Shown: piece after piece, positions 63,977-64,000 of the stretch
How the letters are laid out: every line of letters starts with the position of its first letter
How positions within the stretch are numbered: position 1 is the first letter of the stretch
Assembly (NCBI GenBank): GCA_964534275.1
Contig: CAZHQG010000012.1
Coordinates: 47,650 to 111,649 of the forward strand
DNA: 64,000 nt
Direction of reading: 5' to 3'
Origin: HRBIN30 sp964534275
GTDB lineage: Bacteria > Desulfobacterota > Binatia > HRBIN30
The notes under the pieces: model-generated
Databases searched by the model: none
What the model was told of the DNA's origin: nothing
The model's input: only the letters and a program-made list of their open reading frames with translations
Program-made: the position numbers and the translations under genes

Positions 63977-64000
63977 GCGGTTCGCGAACCGCCCCTACAG
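63977..64000. repeat. second copy of the 32-bp palindrome core, cut by the window edge
   Basis: The core ggcggttcgcgaaccgcc repeats exactly the centre of 61443-61474; the outer flank on the left has diverged and the right flank ends at base 64000. Confidence 0.75.

Larger units (their letters stand above)
63201..64000. other. right-edge region without a credible protein gene
   Basis: About 800 bases. They contain a group II intron domain V-like element (63653-63685), a long hairpin repeat (63901-63933) and the start of a second palindrome copy at the end. Open frames here have no domain pattern. Confidence 0.5.

Overview
The window is GC-rich, gene-dense DNA from a Gram-negative bacterium. 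Lipid A synthesis (LpxC), periplasmic glucan synthesis (OpgG/OpgH), lipoproteins with lipoboxes and an NtrY-type kinase all point that way. Gene content and the Thr/Pro-rich exported stalk resemble Deltaproteobacteria or the Binatota (Candidatus Binatia), but that placement is inference from style and not from a marker-gene tree. There is no rRNA, CRISPR array, prophage or intact insertion sequence; the only mobile trace is a possible group II intron remnant near the right end.

Left part (1-13.5 kb): a GAF plus long coiled-coil protein running off the left edge, tRNA-Ala(GGC), a GNAT acetyltransferase, a frameshifted histidine kinase, a class V aminotransferase, an RluA-family pseudouridine synthase, two small zinc-ribbon proteins, a large secreted purple-acid-phosphatase-like protein on a Thr/Pro stalk, tRNA-Phe(GAA), a Gfo/Idh/MocA oxidoreductase and endonuclease III.

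Sulfate and redox (13.5-22 kb): a sulfate ABC transporter operon whose last gene fuses the CysW permease to the CysA ATPase; an exported, membrane-anchored protein whose core is ubiquitin at about 64 percent identity by hand count; and a translationally coupled 2-oxoacid:ferredoxin oxidoreductase operon with a gamma-delta fusion.

Middle (22-35.7 kb): two lipoproteins and a small membrane protein, an SCP2 protein with a clear terminator, a GalT-like nucleotidyltransferase, and a cluster built around a phosphosulfolactate synthase (ComA) homologue, an ATP-grasp enzyme and a HAD protein, facing a methyltransferase and a 2-hydroxyacid dehydrogenase. Then come acyl-CoA dehydrogenase, RpiA and a class III CoA-transferase.

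Envelope island (35.8-42.4 kb): an NtrY-like sensor kinase followed by an NtrX-like receiver domain fused to LpxC, a D,D-carboxypeptidase with a SPOR-like tail, a flippase-like membrane protein and YggT. The REC-LpxC fusion suggests direct phosphorylation control of the committed step of lipid A synthesis.

Right part (42.5-64 kb): FmdB-type zinc ribbon, the principal sigma factor RpoD, a Lon-like protease coupled to an Hsp20, OpgGH, a matrixin-like metalloprotease, an acetoacetate-decarboxylase-like protein, a six-gene minus-strand cofactor operon (nadC, birA, two tandem coaX paralogues, an EF-G-like GTPase, a helical protein), a family of covarying intergenic hairpin repeats and a PQQ-type beta-propeller.
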